19,823 nucleotides of DNA from CAYUAG01 sp964554015 (lineage in GTDB: Bacteria; Zhuqueibacterota; QNDG01; CAYUAG01): positions 1-19,823 of the forward strand of contig CAZKMO010000054.1 of the NCBI GenBank assembly GCA_964554015.1, written 5' to 3'. Every line of letters begins with the position of its first letter. Position 1 is the stretch's first letter. A program made the translations under genes and the position numbers. Below the pieces are notes generated by a model. It was not told where the DNA came from. It was given only the letters and a program-made list of their open reading frames with translations, and did no database searches. Positions 1 through 9,500 of this stretch are shown piece after piece.

Positions 1-3000
1 GATAATTTTGAAACAGACATGGTTCTTTCAGAGCCACAGCATCAAGTTCCTCAGACACCTTGGTATACACATCATTGATTTCACCAGGTGTTCCATGGTT
101 GTCTGAAGCTGTCCAGTTTTCTGCAATGGTATTATCCAGATTGGGGTTTTTAAGTGCCAGGGTGGGGCCGTTTCCATCCGGCTCCAGGGGCCAGGGAAAC
201 CGATCATCATAGGTCAGAGAATCCACAATAGTAAGGCCTTCATCATAGAGCCGTAAGAGCTCACCATTTCCGTCAAAACCGAAACCGAGGTCACCCTGAA
301 CATTGGCAACATCCGGAAATACATTCCCAAAGGCGGATAAATCCCGGCACAAGACAATGTAGGCATCCGCGTTCAAGACTGTATGATTCGGAATTGAATA
401 AACATGGGTGTCATTCGAATCTTTAAATTTCCAGCCGGAAAGATCAACAGGAAATTCGCTGTTATTATAGAGTTCCACCCAATCTTCAGGATCCACATCC
501 TGAGAGGAGTGGTAGTTGATTTCATTGATGACAATCTGCATGTCGGCTGGTTCGAACACGGCCGTAAGGGAAAAATTACTGGTCAAATCGATGGACAGCT
601 GGGTACTGTCACAGGTGTTATCCCCCTCCCATTTCAGGAACCGGAACCCGTAATACGGATTTGCTTTCAGTAAAACCGGCACTTTTTGAAAGTAGGTCCC
701 CTCCCAGGGATAGTCGGAAGGCGAAATCGTGTTGATGGTAATGGTCCCCGCCTTATCCGGGTAAACATCCAAACAGAGTGTGTGAGTAGAGTCTAAATTG
801 AATTTATCGAGAATATGCTCCCGGACATATCCGTTTCTATGCCACGCGAATTCCCTCATGATCTCCACCTCATTTTGCCAGCTGGACATGTAACCGCCCC
901 ACTTGGCAAAGTGATTTTCCATTTCGTTTTCAAGCTGGATTTTCAAAGAATCGATGTGATCAATAACCTCATCCGGATAAAAGATGGTGTTCATATAGTC
1001 GGCAAATCGGTTGATAAAGGAGTTCCTGAATTCGATGTTTTTCAGCAAGTGACGGATTAACAAGGTAGACCAGGGGGGATTGGGAAAAGGCGGACCATCA
1101 GGATCCGTGGCAAATTCCAGAGTATTGTGCATATAGGCGAGGTCATCATAGAGACCAAAACAGGCATCCGTATCGAACAACAGCCATCTCCATAATCCGT
1201 ACTCTGTTCTGGGACGGAAAAATTTGATGTTGGTGCCCGGCCAGTCCGTGTTGTCAAAATAGATCTGGGCCACCTGATAATCAATAAAATTATCCACATC
1301 CATATCAACTTTAACCACATCGTAATTTTGGGGAATACTCAGATCATGACTGATGATGTAGTTTATCATTTGCAGATAATGATCCGATTCTCCCTGTATG
1401 ACAGCCTCATAGTATTCCAGGATATCCAAATTATCCGGATCGAAACCATAGTTGGAGGCAATATAATGCTCATTTAGTTTTTCCCGCAGGTTATAAATAC
1501 CCCAGTATTCACCATTAAGATAGACAATCACAGGACGGTAGGCTTGGACAACCAGGCTGGTTGATTTCACCAAACCCTGCATGAGGGGATCTCTGAACAT
1601 GCTGAATCCCCAGTCATTTCCCGAGTTGCGCAATACAAGTGACTGGAATGACTGTATAGGCTTATCAGGAAAAAAGGGATAATCAAATGTTTCCGGACCA
1701 TATTCCCGCCTGGCATACAGAGCCAGGGATTTCTGTGGTTTGGCCCGGCTCCATCCCCCGAAAATTTGTATACCGCCGCTGCCACTGTAAAGATAAGTTC
1801 CGTCCCTGTCAAAGAACTCGATATGAATGGGCCGCTCCCAATCCTGCCAGAAATTTGCTTCATAGTAAGGGGGCTCAGGTTCGGCATTGGAGCCCATTGC
1901 ATAAATCCCATACTGTTCGTCCCATAGATTCACTGGTGCGGTGGATAAAGATACAACCGGCAAAGATAAATCCTCTGTGATCAAATAGGTATGGGTTATA
2001 ATTGAACTCGGCATATACCCACTGCCATAGACTCTGGCCCGAACCACTTTTGTCTCATCAATGAGGAGGGGAGAAGAGTAAACCGGGGATTGCGCTGTGG
2101 GTTGGGAACAGTCTTCAGTATAATGGATGGATGCATTGGGGACACTGGTTGAAAGATACAGAACCGTTCCCTGAGTGTACAGGCCTCCTGTGACTGAAAA
2201 TTGCGGTCCCTCCGCAGTCTGCTCATACCCCTCTGTGGTGTTGCTGCTCCCGGGGGTGGCCTCGGCAAACCAGACCCACTGATCTCCACCATCGGGTTTC
2301 CTGCCCAGGGATATATCCGCTGCTGTGGTTGAAGCCTCGATGATATCGAGAGAATGGCCCGAATCATCCAGAAGAAGAAGTGTTTCTCCCTTGGCACTGA
2401 GGCTAAAATTGGTATGGAAAGTCGGCATCATATCATTGATAGGGGCAGGTACACCCTGGGGATCGGGGGGAGGTTTTCTCATTCCCAATGTCAGGAAAGG
2501 TATTGCCGTAAGGTCAGAAGAGGTCGCACCAGTATTGTGAATCTGGATGGCCAGGACATTTTGACCCTGCTTAAAAACAGTTTCACCAGATACTATAACA
2601 AACACCTCGGGCAGTCCGCCCTGATACATCTGTGATTCATGCGAAACATCCGCTGTCTGATCATACCTTGGCTCTATACCGGGTTGTCCGATATTAGATC
2701 GGGCCACTTCCGTACCATTGATATAGGCGACAAAGGCATCATCGTAATCCATATGAAGCAGGGCCAATTGGATACTGGAAAGATCCTCTACCTGAAATAC
2801 CCTCCGAATATAGAGTGAAATCGTTTGATCCACGACTGTCGAATCATCGTTATCGCCATATCCGAATCCACTGGGACCCACAGACCAGGCATCATCATCA
2901 TAATCGATATAGCGCCAAGAACCATATAGAGAATCAGAACCCAGACAATATTTCCATTCATCTCCCCAAGGGATAACTGTCTCCCAGTGAGCCGTCCATA

Positions 3001-3292
3001 TTTTTCTGTCTTTTCCCGAGGCAAAAATCAGGAGATGCTGATGTGCTTCCAGCTCAAAGGCCGGGAATACCCATTTTAAGGAATCATCGAGATCATCGCT
3101 AAGTCTAAACCCATTCAGATCAAGGGTAGTATCACCGTTGTTATATAATTCAATCCAATCCGAATAATCCCCGTCCTCGTCAGCAATAGTGGTGGCATTT
3201 AAAGGCATCACCTCATTGATGACAACTTGTTGAGCATGCAGGTCAAAGACACTTAAGAATAGTATAAAGAGAGAACAAATTATTTTTTTCAT
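1..3292 (-). CDS. Secreted CotH-kinase / lamin-tail-domain protein, T9SS cargo (C-terminus cut by the window edge)
   Basis: I read one frame with no stop seen from an ATG at 3292 to the left edge, giving 1097 codons; the frame was checked base by base near 2700, 1561, 1174, 541 and 22. Signal peptide: residues 1-20, MKKIICSLFILFLSVFDLHA. Apparent order: lamin-tail domain (about 21-95, starting VVINEV), a beta-sandwich-like region (96-265), a second lamin-tail-like piece (291-355), a chitobiase C-terminal-like domain (361-435), a CotH kinase domain (about 441-800), a bacterial beta repeat (837-913) and a third lamin-tail domain (915-1068, VINEINY). CotH hallmarks are YLNGEYWGIYNLREK (about 591-605) and FDTD with the DTD acids at 707-709. 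The last residues, LFQNY at 1093-1097, are the usual opening of a PNPFNP sorting domain. CotH proteins are atypical secreted kinases; the substrate here is unknown. The upstream ribosome site is weak. The family call is firm; the role is not known. Confidence 0.9.
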   Translation of the reverse strand, partial: MKKIICSLFILFLSVFDLHAQQVVINEVMPLNATTIADEDGDYSDWIELYNNGDTTLDLNGFRLSDDLDDSLKWVFPAFELEAHQHLLIFASGKDRKIWTAHWETVIPWGDEWKYCLGSDSLYGSWRYIDYDDDAWSVGPSGFGYGDNDDSTVVDQTISLYIRRVFQVEDLSSIQLALLHMDYDDAFVAYINGTEVARSNIGQPGIEPRYDQTADVSHESQMYQGGLPEVFVIVSGETVFKQGQNVLAIQIHNTGATSSDLTAIPFLTLGMRKPPPDPQGVPAPINDMMPTFHTNFSLSAKGETLLLLDDSGHSLDIIEASTTAADISLGRKPDGGDQWVWFAEATPGSSNTTEGYEQTAEGPQFSVTGGLYTQGTVLYLSTSVPNASIHYTEDCSQPTAQSPVYSSPLLIDETKVVRARVYGSGYMPSSIITHTYLITEDLSLPVVSLSTAPVNLWDEQYGIYAMGSNAEPEPPYYEANFWQDWERPIHIEFFDRDGTYLYSGSGGIQIFGGWSRAKPQKSLALYARREYGPETFDYPFFPDKPIQSFQSLVLRNSGNDWGFSMFRDPLMQGLVKSTSLVVQAYRPVIVYLNGEYWGIYNLREKLNEHYIASNYGFDPDNLDILEYYEAVIQGESDHYLQMINYIISHDLSIPQNYDVVKVDMDVDNFIDYQVAQIYFDNTDWPGTNIKFFRPRTEYGLWRWLLFDTDACFGLYDDLAYMHNTLEFATDPDGPPFPNPPWSTLLIRHLLKNIEFRNSFINRFADYMNTIFYPDEVIDHIDSLKIQLENEMENHFAKWGGYMSSWQNEVEIMREFAWHRNGYVREHILDKFNLDSTHTLCLDVYPDKAGTITINTISPSDYPWEGTYFQKVPVLLKANPYYGFRFLKWEGDNTCDSTQLSIDLTSNFSLTAVFEPADMQIVINEINYHSSQDVDPEDWVELYNNSEFPVDLSGWKFKDSNDTHVYSIPNHTVLNADAYIVLCRDLSAFGNVFPDVANVQGDLGFGFDGNGELLRLYDEGLTIVDSLTYDDRFPWPLEPDGNGPTLALKNPNLDNTIAENWTASDNHGTPGEINDVYTKVSEELDAVALKEPCLFQNY

Positions 3293-3484
3293 ATATCTGA
3301 TCCGTATAATGCTAAAAGAGATGTTTGAAATTCGGTTTCGATCTTGCTTAAAGGGGAAGCAGAAACCAAATCCTAGGGATTCCCCATCGAAGACCGGAAA
3401 CCGGTTAAGATACATTAAAAATTTTCCCTACCCTAAATTAATTTCAGGTGTGATATTTGTTTTCTTATGGAATCAATCCCTGTA

Positions 3485-4270
3485 TTAGCGAATCTCTCCT
3501 GCTGTGTTGGTAAGCAGAAGGTTAGACAATATGGCTGTATCAGCCTGGTCCGGAAGATGGGAACAGAAACCAATGCCTACATAGAACGGTTCCTCAAAAT
3601 ATAGTTCGATGGGAGCGCCAAACTGGTGCAGGGCTTCTCCGTCCAGACTGACAAAAAGGGCAAAAGAATCACCCTGTTTTTCTATGCCTATACGTTGGGC
3701 ATGATTGGTGACCAGGTCATCCGGCGAATTACCGCCGGGAATAGCACCCCGGCTTCCGATACGATATTCCATATCCTTGATTCTTTCACCTTTCTGGGGG
3801 CGCCAGGCCAGATGTATCATGCCGTCACCGTGCAAGGCCACCATAGCCTCCTTGGCATCATCCTCCAGACTCTGGCGAATAACCAGCAGGGCCTTGCGGT
3901 CATAATATCCAAGTGAATCCGGAAATCTGATGTCGGCAGCTAGGGAAATATCACCCGACATTTTTTTCCATAGATAGCGGAATTCATCCCGCACATACCA
4001 CACATTATAGCCTGCTGAGGTTATGGTATACTCTTGGGTGGCAGGATTGTAACTGGAACTGCCTGGAACCAGGGCTGCTCCGATATCGGACTGACCTTGG
4101 AATATACCGATGGGTTCATAGGAAGTCCTGGCCGGGCGGTGAAAATCTGGAGGTGGCGAGATCTGCTGGTGCGTTGGTGACGCAGGCCATGCCCAATCCG
4201 GTACTTCCACCTTCTGCGCTGAAACAAGACAAGGTGTAGAACACAACACCAGAAAAAATATTGTTTTCAT
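3485..4270 (-). CDS. Small secreted concanavalin-like (DUF1349-like) protein
   Basis: A 261-residue protein with a signal peptide (1-18, MKTIFFLVLCSTPCLVSA, then QK). The mature part resembles secreted single-domain proteins of the DUF1349/concanavalin-like beta-sandwich kind, often annotated loosely as biopolymer-transport components. Shared hallmarks are GSSSYNPATQEYTITSAG (70-87), RDEFRYLWKKMSGD (94-107), the paired KALLVIRQSLEDDA and HGDGMIHLAWR stretches (126-157), and a final strand set EEPFYVGIGFCSHL (226-239). Such folds usually bind carbohydrate or measure broadened substrates; no catalytic residues can be assigned. It has no C-terminal sorting domain, so it probably stays in the periplasm or leaves by another route. 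It starts 31 bases after the SGNH hydrolase gene ends, so the two are probably co-transcribed. An AAGG-containing site lies about 12 bases before the ATG. Confidence 0.75.
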   Translation of the reverse strand: MKTIFFLVLCSTPCLVSAQKVEVPDWAWPASPTHQQISPPPDFHRPARTSYEPIGIFQGQSDIGAALVPGSSSYNPATQEYTITSAGYNVWYVRDEFRYLWKKMSGDISLAADIRFPDSLGYYDRKALLVIRQSLEDDAKEAMVALHGDGMIHLAWRPQKGERIKDMEYRIGSRGAIPGGNSPDDLVTNHAQRIGIEKQGDSFALFVSLDGEALHQFGAPIELYFEEPFYVGIGFCSHLPDQADTAILSNLLLTNTAGEIR

Positions 4271-4301
4271 TTTTATAATCGATCCTTGTATAAGTATTTG
4301 G

Positions 4302-6221
4302 CTATTTCATGCCTGTAATTAATTTTTTCCTCAGATCAATAGCTCTTTTATAATTCGGATCTACTTCAAGTGCTTTGTCTAAATATTCTAGAGCTCTGTT
4401 TTTATCATGGTTATAATAGGTGAGTGCCAGATTATAAAGAACCTGAGAATCTCTTTTATTAAATTTTAGACTTTCATTTAAAAATGTTCGGCCTGTCTGA
4501 ATATCTCCATTATAAATATTTATGTTACCCAGCCACTTGGTTGAATATGCATTGGGATTAATAGAATAGCTTTTTAACAAATATCCATACATCTGATCAT
4601 ATTTTTTTAAGGCCTGTAGTTTTTCTGATACATAGTCGGGATATTCAATTACATCAGGATAACGGTAGATAAGAGCATCCATTTCATTTAAAAATTGAAC
4701 AATATTGCCCTGATTATAATACCATTCACTGGCAGATAAATGTGCATCTATCCAGTTTATTTTGTTCTCTAGGAAAAGACTGGCAAGTGAATCAAGGCGA
4801 TCATTTAGCTGGATGTAGCTGGGATAGAAAATTTTATTTTTTACAAAAGGCCAATTATTTATTATTAAACGAATCTTAAAATCGGCCAGAACCGAATCCA
4901 GTTTGCTGAATTTGAAATTGGAGATCGTTATGCTATCCTGAATCTTGTCATTAAAATTTCTTGACTGGGTATCAGGCAGATAGTGTAATTCTTCCATTTT
5001 TTTATAGAACAACTTGCCCATAAGCTGATACCCCTGTAAGCATGGATGTAAGTGATCAATTAACAAATTGTTACCTACTATTTGATAAGGGCTATTGGCA
5101 TTAAAGGCAGAATCAATATCCACAACCTGAGCACTATACTTTTCAGCGGTTCTGGAGATTATCTCATTCATTTTACTGGGTGCCCGAAATCTAAGCATAT
5201 CAAGATCTTTGGCATATCTGAAAAGGGAATCAGCAATTTTATATTTTTTTTGTGATAAGGTTTGTTTTGCCTTCCAATAAATTTTTTCAGCAGAAGGATA
5301 GAGTGAGGAGGTATCCGATACAAAAGGGTGCTGATCTTTTAAATTGCTGGTAAGAGTGCCTATAATTACAGGAACATTGGCATCGGTGATCATATGTAGT
5401 ATATCCTTCAGATTTCCTTCAAATTGGGTTATTCCTTTTTTATAGACATCAGATCCATACCCTATATATTTATTTTGAGTCATGGTTTTCATTAGTGTTC
5501 CCGGCTGCATTGTTGGTTCGCTGGTAAAGGCTTTACTTATGGCAGTAAGTGTATTTCGTATTAATTGAAATGTTCTGTATTTTTCCAGACTGATTACCAG
5601 ATTTGCCAGAAACCTGTTATTTCCCAGTGATTCAATCGAGCCCGCACCCAAGGCACCATAGTATTCATTGTGCCCAGCATAGATTAAAATCAGGTCCGGT
5701 TTTTGTTTCAGTATTCCGGGTGTCAGGTCCCGTAAAGTGTAACTGTTGATGGCGCTCATGCTGCAATTAATAACTTCGATTTTGGATTCAGGGTACACAA
5801 GCGTTAACCTGTCTTGAAGGTAACTGGCGAAGGATCCGTTGGGTTCAAAGGGAAAACCAGCGGCGCTGCTGCCTCCCAATATAAAAATTCTGAAAGCGTT
5901 TGCTTTTTTTTCTTTATCAAAAGCTAAATGGGTGGATTGAGGAATGGTTTTTAAGACATGAAAATATTTATAGGCAATGCCAGGATTTAATATTAAAAAT
6001 TTACCGCCTTTTTCCACCCATAGTCCGTTTGGCGATTCCACCCATTGTTTATAAGATCGGCCGTATTTAAAAGCACGCAAGCTTAATTCCAGAAGAGAAA
6101 AAAACAAAACGGGGATAAGAAGAAGTATTACATTGGCGATTATATTATGTTTTTTAAAAAAAGACGGACTTGTGCTATCAGAGATTTTTTTGGCAGATAT
6201 TTTTATTTTTTGAGGCTTCAT
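4302..6221 (-). CDS. Membrane-anchored SGNH/GDSL hydrolase with C-terminal TPR region
   Basis: A 639-residue protein. A basic N-terminus is followed by one membrane segment (about 28-46), then an extracytoplasmic SGNH hydrolase domain. The blocks are visible: GGSSAAG (116-122) with likely nucleophile Ser118, NCSMSAINSY (152-161), YAGHNEYYG (181-189) with Asn185, and IDHLHP (388-393) giving the Asp389/His392 pair. Residues 200-350 are a long insertion between blocks. The C-terminal 220 residues are helical, with TPR-like units such as SQVLYNLALTYYNHDKNRAL near 590-610. Family members remove or move acyl groups on polysaccharides or lipids. In many genomes relatives sit beside carbamoyltransferase/SxtJ/DUF5989 genes; here it lies about 6.3 kb downstream of them, past two secreted-protein genes. 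The start is supported by AGGAAAGGA just upstream. Its base composition is clearly AT-richer than the next gene downstream. Confidence 0.85.
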   Translation of the reverse strand: MKPQKIKISAKKISDSTSPSFFKKHNIIANVILLLIPVLFFSLLELSLRAFKYGRSYKQWVESPNGLWVEKGGKFLILNPGIAYKYFHVLKTIPQSTHLAFDKEKKANAFRIFILGGSSAAGFPFEPNGSFASYLQDRLTLVYPESKIEVINCSMSAINSYTLRDLTPGILKQKPDLILIYAGHNEYYGALGAGSIESLGNNRFLANLVISLEKYRTFQLIRNTLTAISKAFTSEPTMQPGTLMKTMTQNKYIGYGSDVYKKGITQFEGNLKDILHMITDANVPVIIGTLTSNLKDQHPFVSDTSSLYPSAEKIYWKAKQTLSQKKYKIADSLFRYAKDLDMLRFRAPSKMNEIISRTAEKYSAQVVDIDSAFNANSPYQIVGNNLLIDHLHPCLQGYQLMGKLFYKKMEELHYLPDTQSRNFNDKIQDSITISNFKFSKLDSVLADFKIRLIINNWPFVKNKIFYPSYIQLNDRLDSLASLFLENKINWIDAHLSASEWYYNQGNIVQFLNEMDALIYRYPDVIEYPDYVSEKLQALKKYDQMYGYLLKSYSINPNAYSTKWLGNINIYNGDIQTGRTFLNESLKFNKRDSQVLYNLALTYYNHDKNRALEYLDKALEVDPNYKRAIDLRKKLITGMK

Positions 6222-6580
6222 AAATCCTTTCCTAATTGATTTACCGTAATGTTCTTACCTTGCCCTGAGTAAAAATAATAAGATAAAACCATAAATCCAA
6301 CCTAAAATGAAACGGTAAAATTAAAAATCAGGGAAATAATTATTGCTAAAACAGAACCTAATATTGTCATCCTGTCATTAATACAATTCATGCAGGGGAT
6401 AAATTTTTTTATTTTTATGATTTAGTATTTGAACAACCATTGGGTGGCATTATACAAAATAAATACCTGCCCTTTTTTATTATGCTTGAATGAATTGAAA
6501 AGATGGTTTACTATGAAAAAACCTGACTAAATAACTTTACCATCGGTTTAACAGCAATAATTTTCATTTTTAAGGTAACA
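6222..6580. other. Intergenic region between protease and SGNH hydrolase genes
   Basis: This 359-base stretch is very AT-rich and has no convincing open frame on either strand. It must hold the end of the protease transcript and possibly a promoter for the SGNH/lectin pair, but I see no strong hairpin with a T tract and no clear promoter hexamers. Only the AGGAAAGGA ribosome site at 6225-6233 stands out. Confidence 0.6.
6225..6233 (-). promoter_or_regulatory. Ribosome binding site of the SGNH hydrolase gene
   Basis: On the minus strand AGGAAAGGA lies directly before TTT-ATG. The AGG half is 9 bases from the start codon, a good Shine-Dalgarno distance, which supports the start at 6221. Confidence 0.55.
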
Positions 6581-9500
6581 TTACTTAAGAAATAACATTT
6601 TAATTGTTTTAGTATATTCTCCAGCCTGCAAACGAAGCAGCTGAACACCGGAAGGTAAACCATTCTTTTTGCTTGGCTTCCAGGTTATTTCATAATTTCC
6701 TGCAGATTGGACCTTATCTACAACAGTGGCTACTTCTTGCCCCATTATATTGTAAACCCGGATTGAAACCTGCGATTTTTCAGGTAAAGTATATTTCACT
6801 GTTGTACAGGGATTAAAGGGATTGGGAAAATTTTGATACAAGGCATATTTATCAGGTAGGTTATTTCCGTTTTGTTCAAGATTCGTCACAGTATTTTTAA
6901 AATCTACAAGCACACTATATTCTCTTTTATATTGTGTCTCACCTGAATCCCAGGTAACAGTGGGTGAGTAATAAATTTTGGAATCAGTGGATTGTTGTTT
7001 ACCCAGGAATGCCAGCTTGACTGGAATGTGAACGGTATCTTTCACTTGCAGGGATTCAATTGTCAGTAATTGCGAACCAACAGGACTGAAATATTGGGTG
7101 GAAGGTAAATCCACAAGAACATTTCCTGCATTTTTATTCCCATAATTGACATAAGAGAACGTATAATCTAAGGTATCGCCGGTTATAAAATTAACACTGT
7201 CTGCATTATTCAGCACATACGAAGCCATATGAATACGAGCATGGGATTGAATATTGTCTGTCCTGTTTCCAGAATAGAAGGCAGGGCTGGCATTTATTAT
7301 GCCTTTATTCCCTTTGTTATCAGTGAAAGTCGCTACAATATCAATAAATCCTGCGGGAATAGAAGAGGGAATGGAGGCCCTATATTCATGGCTGCTGACA
7401 TTTGAGATAGGCAAATCAATTAACTCACCGGATGCGGGTACCAGGGACAAACTAACAGTTTTTGCACTGCTGTCCACATCGAACAGGACAAGCCGAATTT
7501 CAGCATGCTGGCCGGGTTGTACAGTTTTTACTGCCTTTTCTCCCATTGAAACCTGCAGTAAACTAAATGAGGGGAAAAATAATCTGTTTGATGATAAAAG
7601 ATCGCTGGCTGCCGGCCATTCGGAGATAGCAGGCATCTGATACTCATAATCAACCGTACACAGACCGTACTGACCTAAAAGCTGATATGTATAAGTGTTA
7701 CCGATTATCTTATATAAACCGGCATGTTCCTTGACATTATCAAATACGTAAAATGCATAAAAATAATCGCTGGGAACATCAGGATAATTTTCATCCCAGA
7801 GTTCATAGGGCTTGATATTATCCTGTAGCCGGTTATCCGCAAATGTTTGCAAAGAAAAACGGGGAAGATTCCAGTAGGGTGAAGAATTAAATGCTACTTC
7901 TGATAAACCATTTGCAGTGATGGTTCCTCCATCGCTGTTTCTAAAGAAATTACCACTGTTGTAAAAAACAATTTCATCGTGTTTGGTCATATATAATGAT
8001 TCATCCTCCAGGTAAGTCACAAAATTGGGAAAAGTAATATGTACATTATCTTCAATCCGAACCGTATCTCCCTGAGGGAGAACTTCAACAACACATTCTG
8101 ATGTTAATTCTTGGGGGCGGGAAGACAAGTAGGAAAGTTCTGTCAGATATGTTTTTTCAAATATAAATTCATTATTGTTATTTATGGTAAAATCCGGTGT
8201 GCGTAGCATGGGTTGTGAGGGCATACCTGAATGTGAAGTATGCAAGGAATCATAGCAAGTACTTAAAAAGGTAGATGAATAGAAGGGATAATTTTTTATA
8301 TCCTGTTTATTTACATATATTTTCCCGCTGCTGAAAGGAAAATCTATGCCCAATTCAGAGCTACCCCAACCTTGTGCCAGAAAGCTGAAGTTAAGATAAA
8401 AATTTTTTTTAAAAACAGTAGTATCACCATTTACCGGATTATTATAGGCTGTGAGGAAGTTTAGGTAGGCCAGATTTTTCGCTCCGGAAGGAAATGCTAT
8501 ATCCTGGTTGTTTTGGAGTCCATAGGTATATTTCTTAAGACCATAACATTCATGATCCCGGGCAAAAATTTTTTCCTTTTGTACAAAAATTTCAGAATTA
8601 AGCGGACTGAAAAACAGTTGTTGATTTTGATACCAAGGATATAGCCACCAAAAATGAAAACCGCCATCATGGGGCAAGGGGATGAGACATCTCAGTGTTA
8701 CAGTAGAAGAATCAGTGCTGATAATGGTGTTATGGTAATCATAAATCGTACTATCAAGCACAGGTATGGTTGCTTCGCGATAACTTATAAAAGCGTAAGT
8801 CAGATCAGAAGGATCATCAATTTCATGAACAACAAAATAATTATTCCGTTGCTGGTTATCCAGTGTATCTGCCCGCATCATTTCCGCAGCCACATAAAGC
8901 GGATTTTTCGGTTTAATTGAAAAAGTATACTGGGTTTTGCCTATCTCAGTAAATATATGGGTTGTCTGTCCAGATACCCGATCCAAAATGGTTAAACTTT
9001 TTGGCGCAGTATCAAATGATGCAATAAGGGTTGTGGATTTTATAAAACTAAACGGAACAACAACATTATCTGATTCCGATACAAATGCAATCTTTCCCAG
9101 GTAGGCGAAAGGTTCGGTTTGCAGCACCGGTACGGAAGAAGGCACTTTGAGGATGGCAGTGATGGTGGTGTCCCTCATTGCTTCAAGTATGAAAGAGGTT
9201 ATATCAAATATCAATTCAGCACCGATTGGTACACCATCTAAAATATTGAGCTGCACATTTTGTGGTTTAGTGCCATAGTTTTTGACTTTTATTTGAACCG
9301 TATCTATCCAGGTGTTCGCAGCAACATCAACCATGCCGAAATTAATTATGCCTGGTTCAACCAGTAACTGTTGTGAAGCTGCATCCAGTGCATCTACAAT
9401 TCCCTTACCCTGTGAAAACGGAGAAATATTTTCTCCAAGAGAACAGGCGGAGTTTACAATGGCTGCTTTTAATTCTGCCGGAGACCAGGAGGGATGCTGC

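Noticed and set aside
404..2635. Several short open frames on both strands inside the left 3.3 kb
   Set aside because: They overlap the continuous CotH-protein frame, which has a signal peptide and recognisable domains; the short frames show no family motif.
3395..3409. ACCGG-AAA-CCGGT inverted repeat between the lectin-like and CotH genes
   Set aside because: A stem of only 5 bases with no T tract; too weak to call a terminator.
6222..6580. Possible promoter or terminator in the gap after the protease
   Set aside because: No hexamer pair with correct spacing and no stable stem with a T tract could be picked out from the AT-rich background.
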